From Acidovorax sp. (GTDB lineage: Bacteria; Pseudomonadota; Gammaproteobacteria; Burkholderiales; Burkholderiaceae_C), in NCBI GenBank assembly GCA_030692685.1, contig JAUXZO010000099.1, positions 20,135 to 84,134 of the forward strand: 64,000 nt of DNA. The letters are read 5' to 3'. Of this stretch, positions 25,330 to 33,810 are shown one piece after another; positions within the stretch are counted from its first letter, which is position 1, and each line of letters starts with the position of its first letter. A model generated the notes under the pieces. That model made no database searches. It saw only the letters and a program-made list of their open reading frames with translations, and was not told the DNA's origin. The position numbers and the translations under genes are program-made.

Positions 25330-26010
25330 TCAACCCAACTGCTTGAGCAGCGCATGTGCCCCTTGCTCAGATGACGCAGGGTTTTGCCCGGTGATGAGCG
25401 TGCCATCGGTCAGCACATACGGCGCCCAATCAGCGCCTTTGGAGTATTCGCCGCCGTTGGCCTTGAGCATGTCTTCCACCAGGAAGGGCACAATTTTGGT
25501 CAGCTGCACAGCTTCTTCTTCGGTGTTGGTGAAACCCGTGACCTTCTTGCCCTTGACCAGCGGTGTGCCGTCCGGCGCCTTGGTGTGGCGCAGCACACCC
25601 GGGGCGTGGCACACCAGCGCCAGCGGCTTGCCAGCGGCAAAGGTTTTTTCGATGAGCGCAATGGACGTTGCGTCTTCTGCCAGGTCCCACAGCGGGCCGT
25701 GGCCGCCGGGGTAGAACACGGCGTCAAAGTCATCTACCTTCACGCTGGACAGGAGCACGGTGCTGGCCAATTGCTTTTGCGCGTCGGCATCGCCTTTGAA
25801 GCGGCGCGTGGCATCGGTCTGCGCATCGGCGTCATCGCTTTTGGGGTCCAGCGGCGGCTGGCCGCCTTTGGGCGATGCGATGGTGATGTCAGCGCCTGCG
25901 TCTTTGAACACGTAATACGGTGCTGCGAACTCTTCCAGCCAGAAGCCCGTCTTTTTGCCGGTGTCGCCCAGTTGGTCGTGCGACGTGAGAACCATGAGGA
26001 TGCGTGCCAT
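25330..26010 (-). CDS. DJ-1/PfpI family protein (class I glutamine amidotransferase-like, Hsp31-like)
   Basis: A 226-residue cytoplasmic protein. The start MARILMVLTSHDQLGDTG and WLEEFAAPYYVF, plus FYPGGHGPLWDL and the nucleophile elbow LVCHAPG with the reactive cysteine, match the Hsp31/YajL-like group. Members act as glyoxalase III, deglycase or holdase; which applies is not decided by sequence. The true ATG is at 26010; the frame extends upstream to 26076 without a good start. It lies 97 bp downstream of a YqhD-like aldehyde reductase on the same strand, and both could detoxify reactive aldehydes. Confidence 0.9.
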   Translation of the reverse strand: MARILMVLTSHDQLGDTGKKTGFWLEEFAAPYYVFKDAGADITIASPKGGQPPLDPKSDDADAQTDATRRFKGDADAQKQLASTVLLSSVKVDDFDAVFYPGGHGPLWDLAEDATSIALIEKTFAAGKPLALVCHAPGVLRHTKAPDGTPLVKGKKVTGFTNTEEEAVQLTKIVPFLVEDMLKANGGEYSKGADWAPYVLTDGTLITGQNPASSEQGAHALLKQLG

Positions 26011-26107
26011 AAAAATTGCTTTCGAAGAGGTATTGAACAGGTAACCGATCACCGTAGCAGCAATCACCACCGCCACAAACCGCCATGGGCGGATTCGCGG
26101 CGTTGGC

Positions 26108-27271
26108 TTACAGCGCTGCTTCCAGAATGCGCCGGCTCACGGCCGGAGTGATCTCGCGCTGCTCACCCAGCTTGACCATGCCATGGGCTTCCAGCTGCGC
26201 CACCACCGTGTCCACCGCATCGGCCCCCAGGCCGTAGCCCGACAGGCGCGTGCGGATGCCCATGCTTTCAAAGAAGTCGCGCGTGCGCTCAATGGCGGCG
26301 GTGATGCGCTCATCATGGGTGCCCGTGGTGATGCCCCACACACGCTCGCCGTATTGCAATAGCTTGTCGCGCTTGGGCACGCGGCGCTCGTTGAGCAGCG
26401 CAGGCAGCACGATGGCCAGCGTGCGCGCATGGTCGATGCCGTGCAGCGCGGTCAGCTCGTGGCCGATCATGTGGGTGGCCCAGTCTTGCGGCACGCCCGC
26501 GCCGATCAGGCCGTTGAGCGCCATGGTGGCGGCCCACATGAGGTTGGCGCGGTCGTCGTACACGGGCTCGGGGGCGGCCAGCAGGCGCGGGCCGATCTCG
26601 ATCAGCGTCTGCAAAATGCCCTCGGCAAACCGGTCTTGCACGGGCGCGTTGACCGGGTAGGTGAGGTACTGCTCCACGGTGTGCACAAAGGCATCGACCA
26701 CGCCGTTGGCCAACTGCTGGGTTGGCAAGGTATAGGTCTTGGTCGGGTCGAGCACGGAGAACACCGGGTAGGTGTGTTTGCTGCCAAAGGCCAGCTTGGC
26801 GCCCTTGGCGCGGTGGGTGATGACACCCCCATTGTTCATCTCCGAACCCGTGGCGGGCAAGGTAAGCACGGTGCCAAACGGCAGCGCGCCCGTGATGTTG
26901 CGGCCACCCTTTTCCAGAATCGCCCAGGGGTCGCTGCCTTCAAAATTGACGGCGGCGGCAATGAACTTGACCGCGTCGATCACCGAGCCGCCACCCACCG
27001 CGAGCAGAAAGTCAAAACCGCCTTCGCGGATCTGCACCACGGCCCTCATGGACGTCTCAAAGCTGGGGTTGGGCTCAATGCCGTTGAAGGTAGCGTGCTG
27101 GCGGTCGCCCAGCGCGGCGCGCACCTCGGCCAGCGTGCCGGTCTTTTCGGCGCTGGCGCCACCCACCAGGATCAGCACCTTGGCGGTAGCGGGCACCAGC
27201 TTGGCCAGGTCGGCGATGCGGCCTTGGCCGAAGGCGATGTGGGTGGGGTTGTGAAAGTCGAAGTTGAGCAT
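26108..27271 (-). CDS. Iron-containing alcohol dehydrogenase (YqhD-like NADPH-dependent aldehyde reductase)
   Basis: A 387-residue group III alcohol dehydrogenase that reduces short aldehydes. It opens MLNFDFHNPTHIAFGQGRI, has the nucleotide-binding GGGSVIDAVKF near residue 94, and the metal site with VVDAFVH, MIGHELTALHGIDHARTLA. These match YqhD/BdhA. The start at 27271 is preceded by a good CCTCAG/AGGAG-type Shine-Dalgarno (27280-27290 on the complement). It is upstream of and co-oriented with a DJ-1/PfpI gene. Confidence 0.92.
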   Translation of the reverse strand: MLNFDFHNPTHIAFGQGRIADLAKLVPATAKVLILVGGASAEKTGTLAEVRAALGDRQHATFNGIEPNPSFETSMRAVVQIREGGFDFLLAVGGGSVIDAVKFIAAAVNFEGSDPWAILEKGGRNITGALPFGTVLTLPATGSEMNNGGVITHRAKGAKLAFGSKHTYPVFSVLDPTKTYTLPTQQLANGVVDAFVHTVEQYLTYPVNAPVQDRFAEGILQTLIEIGPRLLAAPEPVYDDRANLMWAATMALNGLIGAGVPQDWATHMIGHELTALHGIDHARTLAIVLPALLNERRVPKRDKLLQYGERVWGITTGTHDERITAAIERTRDFFESMGIRTRLSGYGLGADAVDTVVAQLEAHGMVKLGEQREITPAVSRRILEAAL

Positions 27272-27493
27272 GGGGGTCTTTCTGAGGAGGCGCGCGAACG
27301 CGCCGCTGGGACGCGCATTGTGCGGCGCACTAACGCCCGGGCGGAGTCGCGGGGGCGATAACCCTGCGCCCCACTCCACGTGCGCACCAACTCAGCGCCA
27401 ACCGGACCGTCCAGGCAGGGCATCGACAACCTATGGCGCAGGCGGCCTGTCGATATTCGCCCCACCCTTATGAGAAGTGGGGGGGGTGCGGGG

Positions 27494-28489
27494 CTATTGA
27501 ACGATCTGCGCGACCGATGCGCCCACACCGTCTTTTGCCGTCGTGCCGTTGGTGTCCATGTTGTCACGCCGAGGTACATCGAAGTTAGCGACGTAGGCAC
27601 GTTCGCCTACAAAAACCAGCGCCGCAGGAAACTCCAGCGGCCCCTGGCTGCCATTTTTGGAAATGGTTTTCACCACGCCAACAGGCGACACCGACACCAC
27701 CGCATTCAACTCGTTAGCGGCGACCCACACGTTGCCGCTGCGGTCAAACGCCATGCCATCGGCACCCTCCAGCAATGGGCTTTGCGCCAGCAATACCGGT
27801 TTGCCGCCCTTGCCATCAGCGCCGATGACCACCTGCCAGACCGCACCACGAGAGGTGTCGGCCACATGCAGGACGCCCTTCGAATCAAACTCCAGCCCAT
27901 TGGCGACGATGGCTTGCTGTGTCTTCCCATCGGGCAGCGTGCGCACGTTCTTGTCGATCTGGGCCACGGCCTGCGCCGCGCCGCCCGCAGGGGCAACGCT
28001 GTAAATGAGGCCGCTTGCGCCACCCGACACAAACAGGCGGCCCTGCTTGTCAAACGCAATCCCGTTGGCACCGGGAACGCCGGTCGCAAAGGTTTGCGCA
28101 ACGCCCGGCTTACCGGCGTCGAGATCGGCGCGCTGGATACGAACGATTTCTGCAAACGGTCCCGCTGCCACGTACAGATTGCCCATGGCGTCGAACGCGA
28201 TACCCCCTGGCATGGGCGCAACCGTTTTGCCGTCCATGGTGCGCGATTCAATCTTGCCCACCACCACGGGCTTGGGCGATTTCGGATCCACTCGCAAGAT
28301 GTTGCTTGTCACCCGGTCTGGCAGGTACAAAACACCGTTGCGATCCGCAGCAATGCTCTCGACAATCGCCGTGCGCTCGGCACTGGCAGGGTCCAGATCG
28401 ACCAGGATCGACACGACCGGGCTGCCAGCCTGCAAGCCAGCGCAGCCACTCAGGACGAAGGCCAACAGGCCAGCGGATAAGAGTTTCAT
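27494..28489 (-). CDS. NHL/SMP-30-like beta-propeller lipoprotein
   Basis: A 331-residue predicted lipoprotein starting MKLLSAGLLAFVLSGCAG, with a lipobox LSGC. The mature part has repeated propeller blades of the SMP-30/gluconolactonase or NHL kind, seen as GIAFDAMGNLYVAA, GIAFDKQGRLFVSG, GLEFDSKGVLHVAD and GMAFDRSGNVWVAA. The blades make a lactonase or a scaffold equally possible; no catalytic set was confirmed. An outer-membrane or periplasmic location is expected. The frame runs eight codons further upstream, but the ATG at 28489 gives a clean signal peptide. Confidence 0.8.
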   Translation of the reverse strand: MKLLSAGLLAFVLSGCAGLQAGSPVVSILVDLDPASAERTAIVESIAADRNGVLYLPDRVTSNILRVDPKSPKPVVVGKIESRTMDGKTVAPMPGGIAFDAMGNLYVAAGPFAEIVRIQRADLDAGKPGVAQTFATGVPGANGIAFDKQGRLFVSGGASGLIYSVAPAGGAAQAVAQIDKNVRTLPDGKTQQAIVANGLEFDSKGVLHVADTSRGAVWQVVIGADGKGGKPVLLAQSPLLEGADGMAFDRSGNVWVAANELNAVVSVSPVGVVKTISKNGSQGPLEFPAALVFVGERAYVANFDVPRRDNMDTNGTTAKDGVGASVAQIVQ

Positions 28490-28611
28490 GATTTGCCTTG
28501 TAGAAAGCGCCAAAGCCTAGCGCCTGCGCCGTGGACATGCGCGGCGGCGCACTTAATCACGCTGTGGGCGCGCGGGATTGGGGCAAGGCCAAACCGTTGG
28601 CCTCCGCCCCA

Positions 28612-29595
28612 TCAATCCAGCTTCACCCCTGCCGCCTTGATGATCTCCCCCCAGCGCTTGGACTCGGCCCGCGCCATGGCGCGGAACTGCTCGGGCGTGC
28701 CCGGCAGGGGCTCCATGCCGAAGTCGGCCATGCGCTTGACCACGGCGGGGTTGAGCAGCGCCTTGTTCAGGTCGCCGTTCAGGCGCGCAGTGATGGCAGC
28801 GGGCAGGCCAGCCGGCGCCAGGATGCCCTGGAACGCATAGACCTCGGTGTTGGGCACACCGGCTTCGGCCAGCGTGGGCACGTCGGGCAGTGCGGCCACG
28901 CGCTTGGCGGAGCCGATGGCCAGGGCACGCACCTTGCCGGACTGGATCACAGGCAAGCCTGCGGCCAGGTCCAGGAACATGCACGGCACCTGGCCGCCCA
29001 TCACGTCCTGCATGGCCGGTGCCGCGCCGCGGTACGGGATGTGCGTGAGGAAGGTGCTGGTGCGGTTCTTGAACATCTCCATCGCCAGGTGGTGGGGCGA
29101 GCCGTTGCCAGGCGATGCGTAGTTGAGCTTGCCGGGGTTGGCGCGGGCGTAGGCCAGGAATTCCTTCACTGTCTTGGCTTCGAACGATGGATGCACCACC
29201 AATGCCAAGGGGAAGCGGCTGATGCCGCCCACGTAGGTGAAGTCTTTTTCCGGGTGGAACGGCAGCTTGCTGAACAGGTGTTCGTTGAAAGCCAGGATGG
29301 CGTTGTCGGCCGACATGAAGGTGTTGCCGTCGGGCTTGGCCGTGGCAACGGCCTGGCCACCAATGTTGGTGGATGCGCCGGGGCGGTTGTCCACAATGAT
29401 TTGCTGGCCGAGCGTCTGGCGCATGGCCTCGGCCACGGTGCGGGCCAGCACGTCGGTGCCGCCGCCTGCGGGGTACGGCACCACCCAGCGCAGGGGCTGG
29501 TCGGGCCAGGTGGACGCGGACTGAGCGAAGGCCCAGGGGGCGGCGGTGGTGGCGCCTGCGGCGGCCAGGGCGGACAAGAGGGTTCTGCGTTGCAT
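28612..29595 (-). CDS. Bug-family (TctC-like) tripartite tricarboxylate transporter receptor
   Basis: A 327-residue periplasmic solute receptor. A signal peptide (MQRRTLLSALAAAGATTAAPWAFA) is followed by the family start WPDQPLRWVVPYPAGGGTDVLAR, GQQIIVDNRPGASTNIGG and ADNAILAFNEHLF. The family is greatly expanded in Burkholderiales and binds carboxylates such as citrate, glutamate, aromatic acids or nicotinate. No TctA/TctB membrane genes are adjacent, which is usual. The gene follows a fumarylacetoacetase-family gene and may bind that pathway's substrate. Confidence 0.92.
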   Translation of the reverse strand: MQRRTLLSALAAAGATTAAPWAFAQSASTWPDQPLRWVVPYPAGGGTDVLARTVAEAMRQTLGQQIIVDNRPGASTNIGGQAVATAKPDGNTFMSADNAILAFNEHLFSKLPFHPEKDFTYVGGISRFPLALVVHPSFEAKTVKEFLAYARANPGKLNYASPGNGSPHHLAMEMFKNRTSTFLTHIPYRGAAPAMQDVMGGQVPCMFLDLAAGLPVIQSGKVRALAIGSAKRVAALPDVPTLAEAGVPNTEVYAFQGILAPAGLPAAITARLNGDLNKALLNPAVVKRMADFGMEPLPGTPEQFRAMARAESKRWGEIIKAAGVKLD

Positions 29596-29614
29596 GGGGT
29601 TGTCTCCTATGGGT

Positions 29615-29680
29615 TACTACTGAATTGATAGCTGCTAGCGCTTATTCAATTAGCGCTAGAGCCTGTTTTCGATTGATTTT
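29615..29680 (-). repeat. Palindromic repeat family, copy d
   Basis: The core is TAGCGCTT (29636-29643) and TTAGCGCTA (29650-29658), flanked by TTGATAGCTGC and GAGCCTGTTTTC. It lies upstream of the Bug receptor gene. Confidence 0.85.
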
Positions 29681-29736
29681 TATGCTTTCGATGCGTCTTC
29701 GCGCCCTGTGCTTGCCGAAGGCGGCGCACCGCGCGG

Positions 29737-29767
29737 CCCAGGCTTCGACAGGCTCAGCCCGAACGGG
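29737..29767 (-). repeat. CCGTTCGGGCTGAGC-type interspersed repeat
   Basis: The complement contains CCCGTTCGGGCTGAGCC followed by TGTCGAAGCC, the same unit found at 60362 and repeated four times at 63306-63464. Confidence 0.75.
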
Positions 29768-29817
29768 TGGGGTGGATCGGGCAGGTGGGTGGCTGCGCCC
29801 GCGCACTGCGTCGAGCC

Positions 29818-29846
29818 AGCGGTTCAGCGGTTCAGCGGTTCAGCGG
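29818..29846. repeat. Tandem repeat, 8-bp unit x 3.6
   Basis: AGCGGTTC is repeated three times, followed by AGCGG, just past the stop codon of the fumarylacetoacetase-family gene. No coding role. Confidence 0.85.
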
Positions 29847-29857
29847 CCCGCCAAGCC

Positions 29858-30871
29858 TCAGACCTCTGGCGCTGCAATCGTTTGATCAATGGCACCAAAG
29901 ATGCTGGCGCCGTCCTTGCCCTTGACCTCGATGCGGATGGTGTCGCCAAACTTCATGAAGTCCGTGCTGGGCTTGCCGTCCTGGATGGTTTCAATGCAGC
30001 GCTTTTCGGCGATGCAGCTGTAGCCCTTGGGCCATTCGGTGCGGCCCTTGTCGTCGGTCACGCCCTTGTTGCTGACGGTGCCGCTGCCGATGATGGAGCC
30101 CGCGCGCAGGTTGCGCGTCTTGGCCACGTGGGCAATCAGCTGGCCGAAGTGGAAGGTCATCTCAGGGCCCGCATCGCACATGCCGACCTTGCGGCCGTTC
30201 CAGGTGGACTGCACGGTGAGGTTGACGCGGCCGTGGTCCCAGGTGTCGCCCAGCTCATCCAGCGTGACAGCCACGGGCCCGAACGCGGTAGCAGGCTTGG
30301 CCTGGAAAAAGCCAAAGCCCTTGGCCAGTTCGGCGGGGATCAGGTTGCGCAGGCTCACGTCGTTGGCAATCATCACCAGGCGGATGCCGTCCAGCGCCTG
30401 GTCGGCGTTGGTGCCCATGTTCACGTCGCCGGTCACCACGGCGATCTCGGCCTCAAAGTCGATGCCCATGGCTTCGCTGGGCACCACCACGTCGTCGCAG
30501 GGGCCGATGAAGTCGTCGCTGCCGCCCTGGTACATCAGCGGGTCGGTGTAAAAACTTTCGGGCACTTCGGAATTGCGTGCTTTTCGCACCAGTTCGACGT
30601 GGTTGATGTACGCCGAGCCATCGGCCCACTGGTAAGCGCGCGGCAGTGGGGCCATGCATTGCTTGGGGTCGAACGGGAAGGCGTGGCGCGCACGGCCGCT
30701 GTTGAGCTGGTCGTACAGGTCCTGCAGCTGGGGCGACAGGAAGCCCCAGTCGTCCAGCACCTGCTGGAGCTTGCTGGCAATGCCGGTCGCATAATGGGCT
30801 GTGCCCAGGTCGCGGGAGACGACAACCAGTTGGCCGTCGCGCGAGCCGTCTTTATAGGTAGCGAGTTTCAT
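29858..30871 (-). CDS. Fumarylacetoacetate hydrolase family protein
   Basis: A 337-residue member of the FAH family, which hydrolyse carbon-carbon bonds in beta-diketo acids (fumarylacetoacetate, acylpyruvates) or decarboxylate/hydrate related acids. It starts MKLATYKDGSRDGQLVVV, and the metal site has MGIDFEAEIAVVTGDV (acidic ligands) with IANDVSLRN and SGTVSNKG. The length and N-terminal domain fit the two-domain fumarylacetoacetase-like group seen in aromatic amino acid or homogentisate breakdown. It is divergent from an IclR regulator, a common arrangement for aromatic catabolism. The next gene downstream is a Bug receptor. Confidence 0.92.
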   Translation of the reverse strand: MKLATYKDGSRDGQLVVVSRDLGTAHYATGIASKLQQVLDDWGFLSPQLQDLYDQLNSGRARHAFPFDPKQCMAPLPRAYQWADGSAYINHVELVRKARNSEVPESFYTDPLMYQGGSDDFIGPCDDVVVPSEAMGIDFEAEIAVVTGDVNMGTNADQALDGIRLVMIANDVSLRNLIPAELAKGFGFFQAKPATAFGPVAVTLDELGDTWDHGRVNLTVQSTWNGRKVGMCDAGPEMTFHFGQLIAHVAKTRNLRAGSIIGSGTVSNKGVTDDKGRTEWPKGYSCIAEKRCIETIQDGKPSTDFMKFGDTIRIEVKGKDGASIFGAIDQTIAAPEV

Positions 30872-30944
30872 GGTGGCAGGACCTTTGTCTCAGGTGGTTG
30901 AAATGGGCAGCTTGGCGAAGCAGCCTTAGCGTGAATTACGCTTT

Positions 30945-30960
30945 GGTAAATTGATTTAAC
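30945..30960. promoter_or_regulatory. Candidate IclR operator between divergent genes
   Basis: GGTAAATTGATTTAAC is a near-palindrome (GGTAAAT/ATTTAAC, 6 of 7 pairs) in the A+T-rich gap between the FAH-family and iclR genes. Position and symmetry fit an operator; binding is inferred. Confidence 0.4.
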
Positions 30961-30988
30961 TAAACAAAACTCCCAAATTTTAGTGCAC

Positions 30989-31771
30989 ATGGACAAAGAA
31001 CGTGCAGGAATTCAATCGGTCGAGGTGGGTTTTGCCCTTCTGGAGGGGCTGACACGCTCGCGCGGGCCGCTGATGCTCAAGGATGTGGCCGCGTCTGCGG
31101 GCATGAGCGCGGCCAAGGCGCACCGGTATCTGGTGAGCTTTCAGCGCCTGGGGCTGGTCACGCAAGACCCGCGCAATGCGCGCTACGACCTGGGGCCTGC
31201 CGCGCTCAAGCTGGGGCTGGCATCGCTGGCCCGGCTGGATGCGGTGCGCCTGGCGCGCGAGCGCATGCCCACGCTGATGGAGGCCATTGGCCACACGCTG
31301 GCCCTGGCCGTCTGGGGCAACCATGGCCCGACCATCGTGCACTGGGAGGAGTCAGAGCAGGCCGTCACCGCCAACCTGCGCCTGGGCGACGTGATGCCAC
31401 TGTTGTCGTCCGCCACGGGCCGCTGCTTTGCGGCGCACATGGCGCCCGATGTGGTCGCGCCCTTGCTCAAGGAAGAGCTGGCCCGCGCCGTGAAGATGCG
31501 GCGCACCGACCTGCCCTCCACCATGGCCGAGGTGAATGCGCTGCTGGCCGAAGTGCGCGAGCGCGGTGCAGCGCGGGTGGTAGACACGCTGCTGCCGGGC
31601 ATCGTGGCGTTCTGTGCGCCGGTGTTTGATTCGGACGGCCACCTGGAACTGGGCATCACCACGTTGGGCTCCATCGCCACCTTCGACCCCGAATGGGGCG
31701 GCGCCATCGACACCCCCTTGCGCGCGGCCGCCGCCCAGCTGTCGAGCGACCTGGGTGCAGGCAGCGCCTGA
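30989..31771 (+). CDS. IclR-family transcriptional regulator
   Basis: A 260-residue regulator with an N-terminal winged helix (about residues 6-70: SVEVGFALLEGL, then LKDVAASAGMSAAKAHRYL and GLVTQ) and a C-terminal effector domain with LALAVWGNHGPTIVHW, LLSSATGRCFAAH and APVFDSDG. The family controls aromatic and organic acid catabolism. It is divergent from the FAH-family gene, its likely target. An ATG at 30989 is preferred; a GTG two codons upstream (30983) is possible. Neither has a strong Shine-Dalgarno. Confidence 0.93.
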   Translation: MDKERAGIQSVEVGFALLEGLTRSRGPLMLKDVAASAGMSAAKAHRYLVSFQRLGLVTQDPRNARYDLGPAALKLGLASLARLDAVRLARERMPTLMEAIGHTLALAVWGNHGPTIVHWEESEQAVTANLRLGDVMPLLSSATGRCFAAHMAPDVVAPLLKEELARAVKMRRTDLPSTMAEVNALLAEVRERGAARVVDTLLPGIVAFCAPVFDSDGHLELGITTLGSIATFDPEWGGAIDTPLRAAAAQLSSDLGAGSA

Positions 31772-31786
31772 CCCTGCTGACGGCTG

Positions 31787-32965
31787 ATGCCACCGCGCGC
31801 GCTTGTCCTTATCACTGCGCTGGTGCTGGCCCTGCACTGGCTGGTGCTGAGCGGAGTGCCCCTGGCCTGGGACAGCCCGGCGCAGCCTAGCGGGCGCGTG
31901 TTCAGCACCCGCAGCATTGCAGCTGCGCCGCCAACCGTCGCCGCAGCCGAGGCTGCGGCGGCTCCTGTCGCAGTGGCGCCCAAGCCCGCGTCGCCCCGCC
32001 CCAGACTGCCTGCGCGATCCAAGCCCAAGTCCTCGCCACCGGACGCGCTCACGGCACCTGGCGAGTCGGGCGATGCCAGCATCCAGCCAGAGGCTGCAGT
32101 GGCTGTGGCTGTGGCTGTGGCCGACGGCAATGCCACGGCACCATCGGACGACACGCCCCTTTCCCCGGCGGAACCCGCCTCTGCGCCCGAAGCCCCTGCC
32201 TCGGCACCGCCATCGCCATCGCCCCCTCCCGCATCTGCGCCACCCACGGCCGAACCCGCCACGGGCGTGGACATCACACCGCCTGGTGCTGGCACTGGCC
32301 AGGTTCCCAGCGCCACGCCACCGCCCGTGCGCTTGCCGCCCCCCACCCGGCTGGCGTTTGACGTGAACGGCCAAGCCAAAAAGTTCAGCTATCAAGCCCG
32401 GGCCGAGCTGCTGTGGCTCCACGATGGCAGCCGCTACGAGGCGCGCCAGGAACTCAGCGCCTTTCTGGTGGGTTCTCGCGCGCAGCGCAGTGTGGGTGCC
32501 GTCACGGCGCAGGGGCTGCTGCCAGAGCGGTTCTCCGATCGCTCGCGCAGCGAACAAGCCGCCCATTTCGACTACGCCAAAGGCCGTGTCACCTTCAGCG
32601 CCAACACCCCGGAAGCCCCCATAGGCCCAGGCGCGCAAGACCGGCTCAGTGTGTTCATCCAGCTCGGCGCCCTGCTGGCGGCCGACCCGGGCCGTTTTGT
32701 GCCCGGCACCCAGGTCACGCTGACCACGGTGAGCGCCCGCAGCGCCGACCGCTGGACGTTTAGCGTGGAAGCCCCCGAAACCCTGGACCTGCCCGCAGGC
32801 GCCACCCCCACCCTCAAGCTGCAGCGCCTGCCCCGCAAGGACTACGACCAAAAGGCCGAGCTGTGGGTCGCTCCGGCCTTGGGCTATCTGCCGGTGCGCA
32901 TCCGGTTGACGCAGGCCAATGGCGACTTTGCGGACCTGCAACTGCGCAGCAGCAGCGCACCCTGA
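31787..32965 (+). CDS. DUF3108 domain protein with proline/alanine-rich linker
   Basis: A 392-residue predicted envelope protein. A hydrophobic N-terminal segment (ALVLITALVLALHWLVL) is followed by ~170 residues of Ala/Pro/Ser-rich linker, then the DUF3108 domain from FDVNGQAKKFSYQARAELLW onward, which ends LPVRIRLTQANGDFADLQL. The layout resembles TonB-like proteins that span the periplasm. No function has been shown for DUF3108 that I can name. It starts 15 bp after the iclR stop. The linker's GGC/GCC-rich code also creates a long antisense reading frame, which I regard as spurious. Confidence 0.85.
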   Translation: MPPRALVLITALVLALHWLVLSGVPLAWDSPAQPSGRVFSTRSIAAAPPTVAAAEAAAAPVAVAPKPASPRPRLPARSKPKSSPPDALTAPGESGDASIQPEAAVAVAVAVADGNATAPSDDTPLSPAEPASAPEAPASAPPSPSPPPASAPPTAEPATGVDITPPGAGTGQVPSATPPPVRLPPPTRLAFDVNGQAKKFSYQARAELLWLHDGSRYEARQELSAFLVGSRAQRSVGAVTAQGLLPERFSDRSRSEQAAHFDYAKGRVTFSANTPEAPIGPGAQDRLSVFIQLGALLAADPGRFVPGTQVTLTTVSARSADRWTFSVEAPETLDLPAGATPTLKLQRLPRKDYDQKAELWVAPALGYLPVRIRLTQANGDFADLQLRSSSAP

Positions 32966-33391
32966 AAGAACCTGCTGAGTCGGCACCTTTGAACTTGAAA
33001 AATCCGTTCGGGCTGCGCGTGTCGAATCCACGCGCGGCGCCTCGCCATGCCCAACGTGAACGCATGCCGAACCAATAAGAACCCCACGCTCCGCCGCTGC
33101 ACGGGTCGCTGCCCCCGAGGGGGCCGTGTTTTGCCATGGGGCGGCCTGCATTTCTGGTGCATATCAGTGTTGTGCCAGAGCGCCACCCGGGCAATAAAGC
33201 CCCACGAACCCGGCGCGCTCCGGTTTTCGTGAAATACTGCAACGCAGCAGGCGCGCAAACGCGGCGGGGGCTCTGGTCAGGCGGTCAGACACCACGCCAC
33301 GCCGCTGCAGGGGTTTACCGCAAGCCACCCCCGGGGCTTGAACTCTGCGTGACTGCTGTCATCTGACTTTCTAATCAACCAGGGGAATACG
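32966..33391. other. Intergenic region between DUF3108 and DUF3567 genes
   Basis: This 426-bp gap has no convincing gene. It holds a degraded copy of the CCGTTCGGGCTG repeat (33002-33030), a GCCCCCGAGGGGGC palindrome (33111-33124) that may terminate transcription weakly, and, at its end, a purine-rich AGGGG Shine-Dalgarno for the DUF3567 gene. A promoter for that gene is expected here but no clear -35/-10 pair was identified. Confidence 0.6.
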
Positions 33392-33691
33392 ATGCACATG
33401 CTCTACGACTCAGAATCCTTCGTGGTGGTCCACATGCTGCCCGACGCCGTGGAGAAAAAGAGCACCCAGGTGCTCAACGACACCGCCCCCGCCATTCCCC
33501 AGCTGGCTCGCCACGGTTTTGAAATCGTGGACAAACGCTCCGGCAAAGAGGTGTATCTGGACGGCTCGTGGGCCGAAATGTTTCAGGAACAGATCCTGGC
33601 CTGGCAGCGCGACACGCCCACGCAGGAAGAAGTGGAAGATGCGCTGGACCGTTACGCTGGCCTGGCGCAGAACCCGGTGGTGGTGCATTAA
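33392..33691 (+). CDS. DUF3567 family protein
   Basis: A 99-residue protein conserved in Burkholderiales (DUF3567). It starts MHMLYDSESFVVVHMLP, with RHGFEIVDKRSGKEVYLDG and AEMFQEQILAWQ in the middle. It is small, acidic and soluble; no function is known to me. The ATG has a good AGGGG Shine-Dalgarno 7 bp upstream. Confidence 0.9.
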   Translation: MHMLYDSESFVVVHMLPDAVEKKSTQVLNDTAPAIPQLARHGFEIVDKRSGKEVYLDGSWAEMFQEQILAWQRDTPTQEEVEDALDRYAGLAQNPVVVH

Positions 33692-33729
33692 CCCCCCCTG
33701 AGGCGCTGCGCGCCTTCCCCCCAGGGGGA
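33692..33729. repeat. CCCCCCTGAGG...CAGGGGG intergenic palindrome
   Basis: Inner arms AGGCGC-TGC-GCGCCT (33701-33715) are nested in outer CCCCCCTG/CAGGGGG arms, beginning one base after the DUF3567 stop codon. A related element is at 11221. It could act as a terminator or cruciform. Confidence 0.65.
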
Positions 33730-33810
33730 CGCACCCGGCGGCCCGGCAAAGCCGGTTCCACGGGTGCCCTGGCGATGGCGTAGCGCCAGTTTCAAACGCT
33801 GCGGCGGGCG

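Noticed and set aside
31352..33151. A 599-residue minus-strand frame opposite iclR and the DUF3108 gene
   Set aside because: It overlaps two well-supported genes and consists largely of Gly/Arg/Ala runs mirrored from the proline/alanine linker.
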